From assembly GCA_035279905.1 (NCBI GenBank), contig DATEGZ010000058.1, positions 9,044 to 73,043 on the forward strand: 64,000 bases of DNA. Direction: 5' to 3'. Made by a program: the position numbers and the translations under genes. This document shows positions 24,899 through 33,205 of the stretch, piece after piece (positions within the stretch are counted from its first letter, which is position 1; each line of letters opens with the position of its first letter). Origin of the DNA: DATEGZ01 sp035279905 (GTDB lineage Bacteria; Acidobacteriota; Vicinamibacteria; Vicinamibacterales; SCN-69-37). The notes under the pieces were generated by a model that saw only the letters and a program-made list of their open reading frames with translations, searched no databases and was not told where the DNA came from.

Positions 24899-25735
24899 AT
24901 GAGGTCGATCGTCCTGAGATCGACGGTGATGGCGGCGGCGCTGGCGACGTCGCTCGTCGGCGCAGCGCAGGCGCCTGACTCCGCGCAGCTGCTCGCGCAG
25001 GCCCGCCAGGCGCTGGGCGGCGAGGCGCGCTTGAACGCGGTCCGCACGTTCAAGGCCAAGGGCGCGATTGTGATGGACGACGGGGGGAGCGCCACCCGCA
25101 CCTACGGCTCCTTCGAGATCGTTTGCGAGCTTCCCGACAAGTTCCTCGAGACTGAGACTCGACGGTATGCGAGTGCGGGAGACGGAGCCAAAGTCGACAT
25201 CGGTACCACATACCCACTCGGCTCCCGAGGCACTGGCCCGAGTTCGAGTTCCTACACCTCCACGATTGGGTTCAATGCCGCGCATGCGATCCTGAGGCCG
25301 TCGTATTCCGACAACTCGCAGTATGTCGGTCGCGCTTACATGGGACCGCCGCCGATCACTGACGAGCAATTGCAGCTCGTTCTTCCCCAGGCCAAACAAG
25401 ACTTCGTCCAGTGGACGCTTGCGTTGTTCGCATCGTCGTTCGCCGGCGCGCCCGTGCAGTTTGGTCCGGGATCGGCGGGAGCCGGCGACACGGTGTCCGT
25501 GTCGGACAAGACGACCGAACAGTTGCGTTTCGATCCGACGACGCACTTGCCACGCCAGCTCGGGACGCTCGAGTATCTCGACTATCGAACGGTCAGCGGC
25601 TTGCAGGTGCCGTTCCGTCTGCACCGGCTCGCGCCGCAACAGGGCCGGCCCGGCACCGATTGGCTCGTGGAGGAGTTCGAGTACGACGTGGCCGTATCTG
25701 CGAAGACGTTCAAGGCGACGAAAGCAGGCAGCTAG
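24899..25735 (+). CDS. Secreted protein, possibly of the LolA-like fold
   Basis: A 278-residue protein with a signal peptide (MAAALATSLVGAAQA) and then SAQLLAQARQALGGEARLNAVRTFKAKGAI, a pattern common in acidobacterial exported proteins with an outer-membrane-lipoprotein-carrier-like fold. The rest is beta-rich, with LRFDPTTHLPRQLGTLEYLDYRTVSGLQVPFRLHR and VEEFEYDVAVSAKTFKA at the end, which also fits that fold. I cannot name a function. It is convergent with the GNAT gene, with a four-base overlap of the ends (25732-25735). Confidence 0.6.
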   Translation: MRSIVLRSTVMAAALATSLVGAAQAPDSAQLLAQARQALGGEARLNAVRTFKAKGAIVMDDGGSATRTYGSFEIVCELPDKFLETETRRYASAGDGAKVDIGTTYPLGSRGTGPSSSSYTSTIGFNAAHAILRPSYSDNSQYVGRAYMGPPPITDEQLQLVLPQAKQDFVQWTLALFASSFAGAPVQFGPGSAGAGDTVSVSDKTTEQLRFDPTTHLPRQLGTLEYLDYRTVSGLQVPFRLHRLAPQQGRPGTDWLVEEFEYDVAVSAKTFKATKAGS

Positions 25736-26244
25736 CGACCGCGTGAGATGCCGTAAACGCTCAGCGTCGTGCCGTCCATGACGTGCTCGCCCTGGAGCGT
25801 CTCGCCGATCTTTTCCGCGACGCGGATCGAGCGCGCGTTGTCTGGACGGATCAGGCTGATCACGTGCTCGGCCCGCACGTCCTCGAATGCGAAGCGGAGC
25901 GCTTCGAGCGCGGCTTCGGTCGCGAAGCCGTGGCCCCAGGCCTGGCGGCGGATGACCCAGCCGACCTCGAGTCCGGGCCAGCCTTCCGGATTCCACAGGC
26001 CCACGCGCCCGATCACCTGGCGGCTGGTCTTTTCCATCACGGTCCATTGACCGTAGCCGCGCAGCTGCCAGTGGCCGATGAGCATCGCGAGCATGCGCCA
26101 GCCGGCGACGCGGCCCGACAGCGGGCCGACGAGCGTCATGTACCGCATGACCTCCGGGTCCTCGTGGATTTCGACGAACGCGTCGAGGTCCGCCGCGTGC
26201 GGCGGGCGGAGGAGCAGCCGGGGCGTTTCTCGCGTGAACGTCAA
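25732..26244 (-). CDS. GNAT family N-acetyltransferase (RimJ/RimL type)
   Basis: A 170-residue acetyltransferase. It has the RimJ/RimL opening ETPRLLLRPPHAADLDAFVEIHEDPEVMRYM, the acetyl-CoA-binding beta-helix region EVGWVIRRQAWGHGFATEAALEALRFAFED, and VISLIRPDNARSIRVAEKIGE. It would transfer an acetyl group to an amine; the substrate is unknown. The only fitting start is a TTG at 26244 that overlaps the stop of the sigma-54 activator gene (TTGA), so translation is likely coupled to that gene. It lies at the end of the 26-33 kb cluster. Confidence 0.85.
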   Translation of the reverse strand: MTFTRETPRLLLRPPHAADLDAFVEIHEDPEVMRYMTLVGPLSGRVAGWRMLAMLIGHWQLRGYGQWTVMEKTSRQVIGRVGLWNPEGWPGLEVGWVIRRQAWGHGFATEAALEALRFAFEDVRAEHVISLIRPDNARSIRVAEKIGETLQGEHVMDGTTLSVYGISRGR

Positions 26245-28955
26245 CTCACGCGCACCTGTCTCGGTGTCATCCCGCGGCGCCGGCGTTTCAGGAACAGGCC
26301 CTTGCGCGAGAGACCGAGCATCTGCGCGGCCTCGGCGACACGACCGCCGGAGCTCGCGAGCGCGCGCTCGATGAACGCGCGCTCCACTTCTTCGATGGCC
26401 TGCGGCAGCGTCTGATCGAGCCGCACGTTGACGGCCGGTGGTGTCGCGGTCGCGAGCGGCCTCGCATTCCAGTGGGCCAGGATCTCGGCTGAGAGCGCGA
26501 CGCTCCGGATCGTCTCACCGTCGTGCGCCATGGCGACGACGCGGCGGACTTCGTTGGCGAGCTGGCGGATGTTGCCGGGCCAGTCGTACAAGAGCAGCGC
26601 GGCGATGAAGTCGTCGCTCAGCCGCACGCCCGCGCGCTGGCATTCCCGGGAAAACCGGTTGAGGAAGAGCGTGGCCAGCGCCGGGATCTCGTCCTTCCGC
26701 TCGCGGAGCGGCGGCAGCAGCAGCGGTGCCACGCCGAGGCGATAGAACAAATCGCGCCGGAATCGCCCTTGATCGACCATCCGATCGACGTCCGCGTTCG
26801 TCGCGGCGACGATGCGCACCGAGACCTTCTGGGGGCGCGACTCGCCGACCGGAAGAATCTCGTTGCGTTCGAGAAAGCGCAGGAGCTTCGGCTGGATCGA
26901 CGGATCGAGGTCACCGATCTCGTCGAGGAACAGCGTGCCGCGCTCGGCCGCGCGGACGACCCCGGGAAACGAGTCGAGGGCGCCGGTGAACGCGCCGCGG
27001 CGGTGGCCGAACAACTGGCTTTCGACGAGCTCGCGCGGCAGCGACGAGCAGTTGAACGCGACGAACGGGCCGCGCTTCACCGCGCTGTGCTCGTGAATCA
27101 GCCGCGCGATCACTTCCTTGCCCGTGCCGGTTTCGCCGCTAATCAGCACGGGCAGGTCGGTGGCCGCGAGCCGGATCGCGATTTTCAAAAGCTCCGCCAT
27201 GCGCGGCGATCGGAAGATCGCGTCTTCGCCGTGGTTCAGCACCGCGCGCGGCCACAGGTTCTGATCTTCGTCTTCGTTCTCGGTGTCGGCGGTGCGGTTG
27301 ACGGCGACCTGCACGAGGTCGGCGACGCTCTTGAGCAGCGAGATCTCGTCGATGGTCTGCACGCCGGCGACGTTGATCGCGACGCGCCGATCGGATCCGC
27401 GGAGGCGGATGCGGAACGTGCCGTCGGCTTCGGCGTCCCAGCTGGCGGTGGGCTCGGGCTGGTACTCGCAGCCGGATTCGCTCTCGACGTCGACGCGCGT
27501 GCCGATCGTCGTGCCTTGCAGGATGGCGGCCATCCGGTGCGCGAGCAGGTCGATCGAGTGGCCGGCGCCGAGCATCGTCGCCACATCGCTCAGGAGCATG
27601 GCGGTGTCGGTCACGTCGAGCTGGACGCGCGGGACGTGGACGGTCTCGCGCGTGTCGCGGAGCACGGTGCGGCGCTGACGTTCGATCCAGCCTTCGTGGA
27701 GTTTGTGGCCGATGGCGCGGCTGGCGGCGAGCGCGCGGTCGAAGTGCACGGTGCCGCGAGTGACGTCGCCGCGCAAGCTGAACGCGAGGGCCTTGGAGGC
27801 CTCGAGGACGATGAGCGGGTCGACGGCGCCGCGGGGACACGCGCGAACGGCAACGGCGAGGGCGGCCTCGGCGTCGCGGTGCTTGCCGAGGCGCGCGAGA
27901 GCCCGGGCTTTGGCGCACAGGAGCGCCGTGCGAATAGCCTTGTATTGGCGCCGGACGAGCTCGGCGTCGGCGTGTTCGGCGACGCCGACGATCTGGTCCC
28001 AGTCTTCGAGCCGCTCGAAGTACGCACAGCGCGTGAGGTCGTGCGCCAGGTCGTACCAGGAGCGTGCGGGGAGGTTGTCTCGAAGGGTTACTTGCCGACA
28101 CTCGTCCAACAACTCGCACGAACGCTGGAGGTTACCCCTTTGCAACTCGAGCGTCACCAGGTTATCCAACGCGCCGAGTTTGACGTATGTCAACGAGTCT
28201 GCGTAGTTCAGTACGTAGGTCAGGTACTCTTCGGCGCGATCAAAGTTCGCGCCATAAAGTGCGACAACCGCCAAGTTCGTTGCGGAGCCAAGTTTGTACT
28301 TTACGAACCCCTCTGTGTCTGCAAGGCGGAAGCAAGCTTCGGATAGTTGACGCGATCGCACCAAGTTTCCGGTAAACGATTCAAGCGATGCTTCGACGAG
28401 GTCGACCGAACACCGAAGCGACAAGCGGCCACTGTTGTCAGCGAGCCGTCGTGCGATCTCAAGGTGTCGGTGAGCGTCCACGCAGTGACCACGAAGTCCT
28501 TCGAGTCGTGCTACCGCGAGGTGCAATCCCGACAGTGATTGAGCATCGCCGAGCGAGGCCGCCAACTGCCTCAGTTGGACGAGAACCGGAAAGAGTGCCG
28601 GAGGTGCCTGAAAGTCGGTGGCTCGAACGAACAGAGAGAACGTCGCAAGAAATTGAAGACTTGGCTTGGACTGCTTGGAGTCCTCAACAGCCCGTTGTAG
28701 CGTCGCCAGCGACGAAACGGCGTCACCTAGGTCAAACAGGGCCATGCCCCTCAACACTGCGAGCTGAACTCGGGACTCCGGATCAGCAGAAAGGATTTGT
28801 TTGGGCTCGGTACGGCTTAAGACTTCGGTCGGAAGTCCGGCGCGGTACAGGCCTTCAACGTCCGAGACTGCCGACACCAAACGTTCGGATCCACTTGCGA
28901 TATCAGGCTCAGCGCGACCAGATTGCGCGAGCGCCGGCTGCCTTTTGCGAGCCAT
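26241..28955 (-). CDS. Sigma-54-dependent activator with N-terminal TPR-like region
   Basis: A 904-residue regulator. Residues ~30-440 look like helical TPR-type repeats; a region before the ATPase may be GAF-like. The AAA+ domain has Walker A GETGTGKEV near residue 605, the sigma-54 contact motif GAFTGA near 650, FLDEIGDL (Walker B) and the arginine-finger region FRRDLFYRL. A Fis-type HTH ends the protein (GGRVAEAAQMLGLSRKGLFLKRRRR). There is no receiver domain, so the TPR-like part is probably the sensor. I chose the ATG at 28955, with GGGGAG upstream. The 5' third of the gene is visibly poorer in GC than the rest. The likely targets include the sigma-54-type promoter before the nearby S8 protease gene (inference). 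Confidence 0.88.
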   Translation of the reverse strand: MARKRQPALAQSGRAEPDIASGSERLVSAVSDVEGLYRAGLPTEVLSRTEPKQILSADPESRVQLAVLRGMALFDLGDAVSSLATLQRAVEDSKQSKPSLQFLATFSLFVRATDFQAPPALFPVLVQLRQLAASLGDAQSLSGLHLAVARLEGLRGHCVDAHRHLEIARRLADNSGRLSLRCSVDLVEASLESFTGNLVRSRQLSEACFRLADTEGFVKYKLGSATNLAVVALYGANFDRAEEYLTYVLNYADSLTYVKLGALDNLVTLELQRGNLQRSCELLDECRQVTLRDNLPARSWYDLAHDLTRCAYFERLEDWDQIVGVAEHADAELVRRQYKAIRTALLCAKARALARLGKHRDAEAALAVAVRACPRGAVDPLIVLEASKALAFSLRGDVTRGTVHFDRALAASRAIGHKLHEGWIERQRRTVLRDTRETVHVPRVQLDVTDTAMLLSDVATMLGAGHSIDLLAHRMAAILQGTTIGTRVDVESESGCEYQPEPTASWDAEADGTFRIRLRGSDRRVAINVAGVQTIDEISLLKSVADLVQVAVNRTADTENEDEDQNLWPRAVLNHGEDAIFRSPRMAELLKIAIRLAATDLPVLISGETGTGKEVIARLIHEHSAVKRGPFVAFNCSSLPRELVESQLFGHRRGAFTGALDSFPGVVRAAERGTLFLDEIGDLDPSIQPKLLRFLERNEILPVGESRPQKVSVRIVAATNADVDRMVDQGRFRRDLFYRLGVAPLLLPPLRERKDEIPALATLFLNRFSRECQRAGVRLSDDFIAALLLYDWPGNIRQLANEVRRVVAMAHDGETIRSVALSAEILAHWNARPLATATPPAVNVRLDQTLPQAIEEVERAFIERALASSGGRVAEAAQMLGLSRKGLFLKRRRRGMTPRQVRVS

Positions 28956-29021
28956 CAGGGCACTCCCCAAGACTGGACGAAATCAGGATTGGGGACAATA
29001 CCAGAAAACTCGCGGAAGGTG

Positions 29022-29035
29022 GGATCTACAGATCC
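29022..29035. promoter_or_regulatory. Palindrome upstream of the sigma-54 activator gene
   Basis: GGATCT-AC-AGATCC is a perfect 6-base inverted repeat 67-80 bases before the ATG at 28955, in the 103-base gap after the HD-GYP gene. It may be an operator; nothing more can be said. Confidence 0.35.
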
Positions 29036-29058
29036 GGAGCGGTCTGGGGGCTTCGCCC

Positions 29059-30996
29059 TTAGTGGATTCGGGAGTCTCCGCGTTGCGCCGCAACTGAAGC
29101 CTCCCCGACGCCGTCGGATGGTGTCGCAGGTGCCGCGACCGCCGATGCAAATAGCGTTGCTGCTGATTCCAAGATCCGGCGGTGATCCTGGTTGAAGGGC
29201 TCGCTGCCGTAGGCTGTCAGAACACCAATTGGCGGCGTAGAACCGCTGAAGATGGGGACGGCCAATGCGTATCGCAGAGGGACCGAAAACGTACGTGCAA
29301 CGGGACCCAACTCTAGCGCTGCGTTCGAATTTACGACCACCTGCTTGTGAGCTGCTGCCCAGCCAGAGATTCGATCGCCAATCGGGATCTTGAGGTCTTC
29401 AATAGCTGATGTTCCAACTCCGATGCACGCCACGGGCACTAGCTCATTCGTCTCGTGCTTCGGCATGTAGAGAGTAAGTGTCGCAGCGGGAACGACGCGT
29501 CGTAAGTGTCGAAACAAGACGTCACATGACGAACGGAGCGAACCAGCCTTCGGCAATTCACGCCGCAGCTCGTTGAACTCTCGGTCTTCAGCAGTGGTTG
29601 CGCTGATCACTTCGAGCTGCGCTGGGGCGAGTCCCGGTCGGGGGGAGCTGGCCGCATCTCCCCTTCCGAATTCAGATGGTTCGGTTCGTTCGAGGCCATC
29701 GATGATCGCGAGGAAGCCGTCGACGACCCAGGGGTCATACATCACACCCCTGCGCTCACGTAGAACCTGTTCAGAGTATTCGCGACTGTAGCGAGGGCGG
29801 TAGGGACGATCCGAGGTCAGAGCATCGTAGCAATCAACGACGGACAGAATCCTGGCGCCGAGTGGAATCTCTGATCCCTTGAGTCCCTCTGGATAACCGG
29901 TGCCGTCCCAGTTTTCGTGGTGATGACGAACAATCGGTTCCACTGGGTAAGGGAAATCGATTGATTTGAGGATGTCGGCTCCGACACTGGCGTGAAGCTT
30001 CATCCGCTCGAACTCTGAAGCTGTAAGAGGCCCAGGTTTGTTGAGAATGTACTCCGGAACCGCGAGTTTTCCGGTGTCATGCAGTAGCGCGGCCGCTCTC
30101 AATGCGTCTATTTGCTTTTGATCCTCGACGCCGAGGAAGGAGGCCAGTGCCATCGTGTACCGCTGAACGCGACGGATGTGGCCGTGAGTAACCTGGTCCT
30201 TTGCGTCGATCGCGAGCGCCAGCGCTTCGACTGTGGAGAGGAACACTCGATTGAGCTCTGCGTTCTTCTGTCGCTCTGACTCGACGCGGTTGTTGGACCA
30301 TTGATAGGTGAGAAACAGAACGAACAGCAACGGAAAGATGATCGCGACGAAGACTGGATCGACTGTTCTGGTGTTGTAGATCAACACGGCGCCAAGCGAG
30401 CCGCCAGCGCCATAGTTTACAAGGAGGTCCTTAAAGTATTTCGACCAGATGCTGTACGGCTTGACGCGCTGTTGCAGAGCGATCGCGCCGGCAAGGAGCC
30501 AGCTGTTCAATAGAAAGTAGATCCCGACGAAGAGGCAAAGCTTGAGGAGGAACAATCCCTCTAGTTTTTGATCCGTCTGAAACAGCGGAGGAATTTGCGC
30601 TGACTGTGCTGCAATCCATAGTGCGAGAGGTGATGCCGCCAAATTGAAGACAATTTGTTCCCAACGAAGCCGCCGCGTAAAAAACAAGCGAAGCGAGATA
30701 AAGAGGGCATCAAGGAGGACCAGAACCGTGCCGCCCGCTGCTCCGAAGAGAAGCGTTCCAGCGACGACGAACGTCTCCGAGATCGAAATGCTGATGTTGA
30801 TGCTTGGCAGCGTGACGGGCAAGAGGCCGCTGCCTACTGTGAGGGCGACCAGTGACAGCCACTGAACGTGCCACTGATATGGCTGGTGAATGACTTGGGA
30901 GACACTCAGGCTGATGACCAGCGCACCAGCACTCGCTACACACAGGACGTAGAGGCGCGTCTTCCTTGGAAGTGCCTGGGTGGCTGGGTCGGGCAT
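29059..30996 (-). CDS. Membrane HD-GYP phosphodiesterase with C-terminal GAF domain
   Basis: A 645-residue protein. The first ~230 residues contain about six to eight hydrophobic segments (a MASE-like membrane sensor), then a linker helix and an HD-GYP domain with HGHIRRVQRY near 271, LLHDTGKLAVP near 305 and RHHHENWDGTGYPEGLKG near 357, so all catalytic residues seem present for c-di-GMP hydrolysis. Residues ~480-630 look like a GAF domain (PIGDRISGWAAAHKQVVVNSN and YALAVPIFSG). The order HD-GYP then GAF is less usual than the reverse. The gene has clearly lower GC than its flanks. It follows two micro-ORFs on the same strand. Confidence 0.87.
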   Translation of the reverse strand: MPDPATQALPRKTRLYVLCVASAGALVISLSVSQVIHQPYQWHVQWLSLVALTVGSGLLPVTLPSINISISISETFVVAGTLLFGAAGGTVLVLLDALFISLRLFFTRRLRWEQIVFNLAASPLALWIAAQSAQIPPLFQTDQKLEGLFLLKLCLFVGIYFLLNSWLLAGAIALQQRVKPYSIWSKYFKDLLVNYGAGGSLGAVLIYNTRTVDPVFVAIIFPLLFVLFLTYQWSNNRVESERQKNAELNRVFLSTVEALALAIDAKDQVTHGHIRRVQRYTMALASFLGVEDQKQIDALRAAALLHDTGKLAVPEYILNKPGPLTASEFERMKLHASVGADILKSIDFPYPVEPIVRHHHENWDGTGYPEGLKGSEIPLGARILSVVDCYDALTSDRPYRPRYSREYSEQVLRERRGVMYDPWVVDGFLAIIDGLERTEPSEFGRGDAASSPRPGLAPAQLEVISATTAEDREFNELRRELPKAGSLRSSCDVLFRHLRRVVPAATLTLYMPKHETNELVPVACIGVGTSAIEDLKIPIGDRISGWAAAHKQVVVNSNAALELGPVARTFSVPLRYALAVPIFSGSTPPIGVLTAYGSEPFNQDHRRILESAATLFASAVAAPATPSDGVGEASVAAQRGDSRIH

Positions 30997-31010
30997 ACTG
31001 GGAAGACCAA

Positions 31011-31027
31011 CGGGTCCGACAGACCCG
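31011..31027. repeat. REP-like hairpin before the HD-GYP gene
   Basis: CGGGTC-CGACA-GACCCG is a perfect 6-base stem with a 5-base loop, 15 bases from the HD-GYP start codon, between it and the second micro-ORF. The sequence resembles REP-type hairpins. It could also act as an attenuator. Confidence 0.5.
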
Positions 31028-31054
31028 GCACCTAATTTTCTACCGGAGCTCTAC

Positions 31055-31084
31055 TTAGGTCCAGACAATGATCTGCTGCGTCAT
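31055..31084 (-). CDS. Micro-ORF 2, 9-residue peptide MTQQIIVWT
   Basis: ATG at 31084-31082, stop TAA at 31057-31055. CGGAG lies about six bases upstream (GGAGCCGAT before ATG). The peptide ends QIIVWT, closely like micro-ORF 1 (MRNQMIIVWS) and like the TMVWGS units of the S8 protease upstream. It starts 69 bases after micro-ORF 1 ends and stops 58 bases before the HD-GYP gene. It may be a signal peptide in the pheromone sense, a leader peptide, or the remnant of a duplicated repeat; that it is translated is inferred only from the ribosome binding site and the similarity. Confidence 0.4.
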   Translation of the reverse strand: MTQQIIVWT

Positions 31085-31109
31085 ATCGGCTCCGCTGTCC
31101 AAATCTTTA

Positions 31110-31132
31110 CCAGAGCATTCTGTCCCCTTACG
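31110..31132. repeat. Half REP-like sequence between the micro-ORFs
   Basis: On the minus strand the word AAGGGGACAGAATGCTCTGG lies here. It resembles one arm of a REP hairpin (compare GGGGACAGGT in trmFO) but no matching inverted arm is seen nearby. Confidence 0.4.
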
Positions 31133-31153
31133 CTTCAAGCTCCGTGCCAGCAA

Positions 31154-31186
31154 CTAGCTCCAAACGATGATCATTTGGTTGCGCAT
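31154..31186 (-). CDS. Micro-ORF 1, 10-residue peptide MRNQMIIVWS
   Basis: ATG at 31186-31184, stop TAG at 31156-31154. Upstream is AAAGGAGG with a 6-base spacer to the ATG, the best Shine-Dalgarno sequence I saw in the window, and no other start codon could use it to make a longer protein. The peptide MRNQMIIVWS is like micro-ORF 2 (MTQQIIVWT), and both echo the IVWG/MVWG repeat type of the S8 protease, which ends 71 bases upstream. Function unknown; see the finding on this cluster. Confidence 0.5.
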   Translation of the reverse strand: MRNQMIIVWS

Positions 31187-31257
31187 TTTCTGCCTCCTTT
31201 CGTCGCGTCTGACTGCCCGCATCATCTAGACCGTTTTGGGTCTTACAGTTCTGGAAT

Positions 31258-33111
31258 CTAACTGCCACCGCGTAGACACGCCTGCGGCGGCTCTGCCGGA
31301 GAGCTTGGCGAATCGTCCGACAGACAGGCGTTGCTTCCCCACACCATCGTGGAGCCCCACACCATCGTGGAGCCCCAGACCATCGTCGAACCCCACACCA
31401 TGGTTGAGCCCCAGACCATGGTCGAGCCCCAGACCATCGTGGAGCCCCAGACCATCGTCGAACCCCAGACCATGGTCGAGCCCCAGACCATCGTGGAGCC
31501 CCAGACCATCGTGGAGCCCCAGACCATGGTCGAGCCCCAGACCATGGTCGAGCCCCACACCATGGTGGAACCCCACACCATGGTGGAACCCCACACCATC
31601 GTGGAACCCCACACCATCGTGTTCCCGTGAACGGTTCCGGAACCCCAAACCATCGTGTCGCCGTTGACGTTCCGGAAGACAAGCTGACCTTCTGTCACTG
31701 TCTCGCCGCCAATCACATCCGTCGTCGGCGCCGCTTCGAAACTCCGGCTCGTCGCGAGTCCGACGGCGAGCGGCACGTTGATGCTGCCCGCGCCTTGCTC
31801 GATCAACCCGTAGCCGTCGAGATGCTGCGCCGTGAACTGGAGCGCGAATTTCACTTCCGCCGGCGAGAGCTTCGGGTTCGCTTGCAGCAGCTGCGCGACC
31901 GCGCCCGACACCACCGCGGCCGCCATGCTCGAGCCCGACAGCATCATGTAAGTCCCGCCGTTCGCGCCGAACACGCGCTGTGACGGGTAGTTGTCCCAGA
32001 GGTACGAGCCGGCCGTTTCGGACGACACAATCGCATTGCCCGGCGCGACGACGTCCGGCTTGAGCTCCCACGTCGACGGCTGATCCGGATCGCCCACCGG
32101 TCCGCGCGAGCTGTACGTCGTGACGCCATCGTCGCTCCGCGACACCGTGCCGTGTGTGTTGAGCGAGCCGACCGTCAACGCGCCAGGCGTGTCGCCGGGC
32201 GAGACGATGGCGCCCACGATCGGCGTGCCGTCTTCCGTCTTGCCAAGATTGCCGGCCGAGCAGATGACGACGATGCCGTTGGCGACCGCGCGCTCAACCG
32301 CTTTGGCCAGCGGATCGTCCTTGTAGAGCGACGTCGCCGGATGGCCGAGCGAGAGATTGATCTCACGGATGTTGAACTTGTCTTTGTTCTTGATGGACCA
32401 CTCGATGCCCTTGATGACATCCGACACGAGACCCGAGCCGTCCGTGCCGAGCACGCGAATGCTGATGAGCCCGGCGCCCGGGGCCATGCCGATGTAAGCG
32501 CCGCCGTCCGCGCCTTTGCTGCCCGCGCCGCTGCCCGCGATGATTCCGGCGACGTGCGTGCCGTGCCCGTAGGTGTCCACGCGGTCTGTGGCCGACGGAT
32601 CGACGTAGTCGATCCACGTGACCACGCGCTTGTCCACATCCGGGTGGTGCGCGATGCCCGAATCGATGATGACGACGTTGATGCCCCGGCCGGTGATGCC
32701 GTCGAACGCCGACTTCCCGCCGCCCCAAAGCTGGCTCGCTCCGGTCGACTGCGTCGTCACCGCCATCGTGCCCGTGACGCGCGCATCCTCGGCGAGCGCC
32801 GTCAACGCCCCGTCTCCGGCCGCCTGATCGATTTGCGCCGCGGTGCCGGACAAGCGCGCGCCGGAGTCGAGCCGCGACTCGACCTGCAGGCCGTACTTTT
32901 TGGCGATGCGGTCAATCTCGGACTGCGGACCCTCGGCGATCACGTTGACCGTCGCATCAGGGTTCTGCTGAATCTGGCGTGTCAGGTCGCGCGACAACCT
33001 GGCGCGCTGAGCGGACGCTGTGCCCGGCAGGGCAAAGATCGCCGCGATGAGGCCGATAACAGACGCAGCCAGAACGCGACGGGTGGCAGAGGGGAGACGG
33101 AAGAGAGTCAT
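31258..33111 (-). CDS. S8 family subtilisin-like protease with 16 TMVWGS repeats
   Basis: A 617-residue secreted protease. A signal peptide covers residues 1-35, a pro-region follows, and the subtilase domain has the triad Asp150 (VVIIDSGIAHHPDV), His186 (GHGTHVAGIIAG) and Ser395 (LSGSSMAAAVVSG). Residues 486-491 are one TMVWGS, residues 492-497 GTVHGN, and residues 498-593 are sixteen exact tandem TMVWGS copies. The last 24 residues contain two cysteines. IVWG-type tails are known to occur in acidobacterial S8 proteases; their role is unknown to me. I chose the ATG at 33111 because it starts the signal peptide; upstream in-frame codons are unlikely. A sigma-54-type promoter lies at 33167-33183. 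Confidence 0.88.
   Translation of the reverse strand: MTLFRLPSATRRVLAASVIGLIAAIFALPGTASAQRARLSRDLTRQIQQNPDATVNVIAEGPQSEIDRIAKKYGLQVESRLDSGARLSGTAAQIDQAAGDGALTALAEDARVTGTMAVTTQSTGASQLWGGGKSAFDGITGRGINVVIIDSGIAHHPDVDKRVVTWIDYVDPSATDRVDTYGHGTHVAGIIAGSGAGSKGADGGAYIGMAPGAGLISIRVLGTDGSGLVSDVIKGIEWSIKNKDKFNIREINLSLGHPATSLYKDDPLAKAVERAVANGIVVICSAGNLGKTEDGTPIVGAIVSPGDTPGALTVGSLNTHGTVSRSDDGVTTYSSRGPVGDPDQPSTWELKPDVVAPGNAIVSSETAGSYLWDNYPSQRVFGANGGTYMMLSGSSMAAAVVSGAVAQLLQANPKLSPAEVKFALQFTAQHLDGYGLIEQGAGSINVPLAVGLATSRSFEAAPTTDVIGGETVTEGQLVFRNVNGDTMVWGSGTVHGNTMVWGSTMVWGSTMVWGSTMVWGSTMVWGSTMVWGSTMVWGSTMVWGSTMVWGSTMVWGSTMVWGSTMVWGSTMVWGSTMVWGSTMVWGSTMVWGSNACLSDDSPSSPAEPPQACLRGGS
31336..31623 (-). repeat. Sixteen 18-base tandem repeats in the S8 protease gene
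   Basis: The repeat region encodes TMVWGS sixteen times. At DNA level the units vary only at third positions (ACGATGGTGTGGGGCTCC-like units with C/G changes), so the protein is better conserved than the DNA. An array this regular can expand or contract by slippage. Edges are approximate within a few bases. Confidence 0.9.
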
Positions 33112-33166
33112 ACGCCTGCTCACTAGCCGGAGTAACAAAAATGTACGCCGGCGTTGGCCGATTACA

Positions 33167-33183
33167 CGCATGTACCGTACCAA
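33167..33183 (-). promoter_or_regulatory. Candidate sigma-54 (-24/-12) promoter of the S8 protease gene
   Basis: Minus strand TTGGTACGGTACATGCG: GG at 33181-33180 and GC at 33169-33168 with the required ten bases between. It matches TGGCACG-N4-TTGC at all but two positions outside the spacer. The predicted transcription start is about 45 bases before the ATG at 33111. A sigma-54 activator gene lies in the same cluster. Confidence 0.55.
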
Positions 33184-33205
33184 AAGAGGACATTTTTGGG
33201 GGTGC

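Noticed and set aside
31217..31234. A second GG-N10-GC site on the minus strand before micro-ORF 1
   Set aside because: Only the dinucleotides fit; the flanking bases do not match TGGCAC or TTGC, and such spacing is common by chance.
31336..31623. A CRISPR-like array
   Set aside because: The 18-base units are contiguous, without unique spacers, and encode protein repeats.
31331..31630. Plus-strand frame with EPHTIVEPQTMV repeats
   Set aside because: It is the antisense of the TMVWGS repeat region; no start signal or signal peptide supports it.
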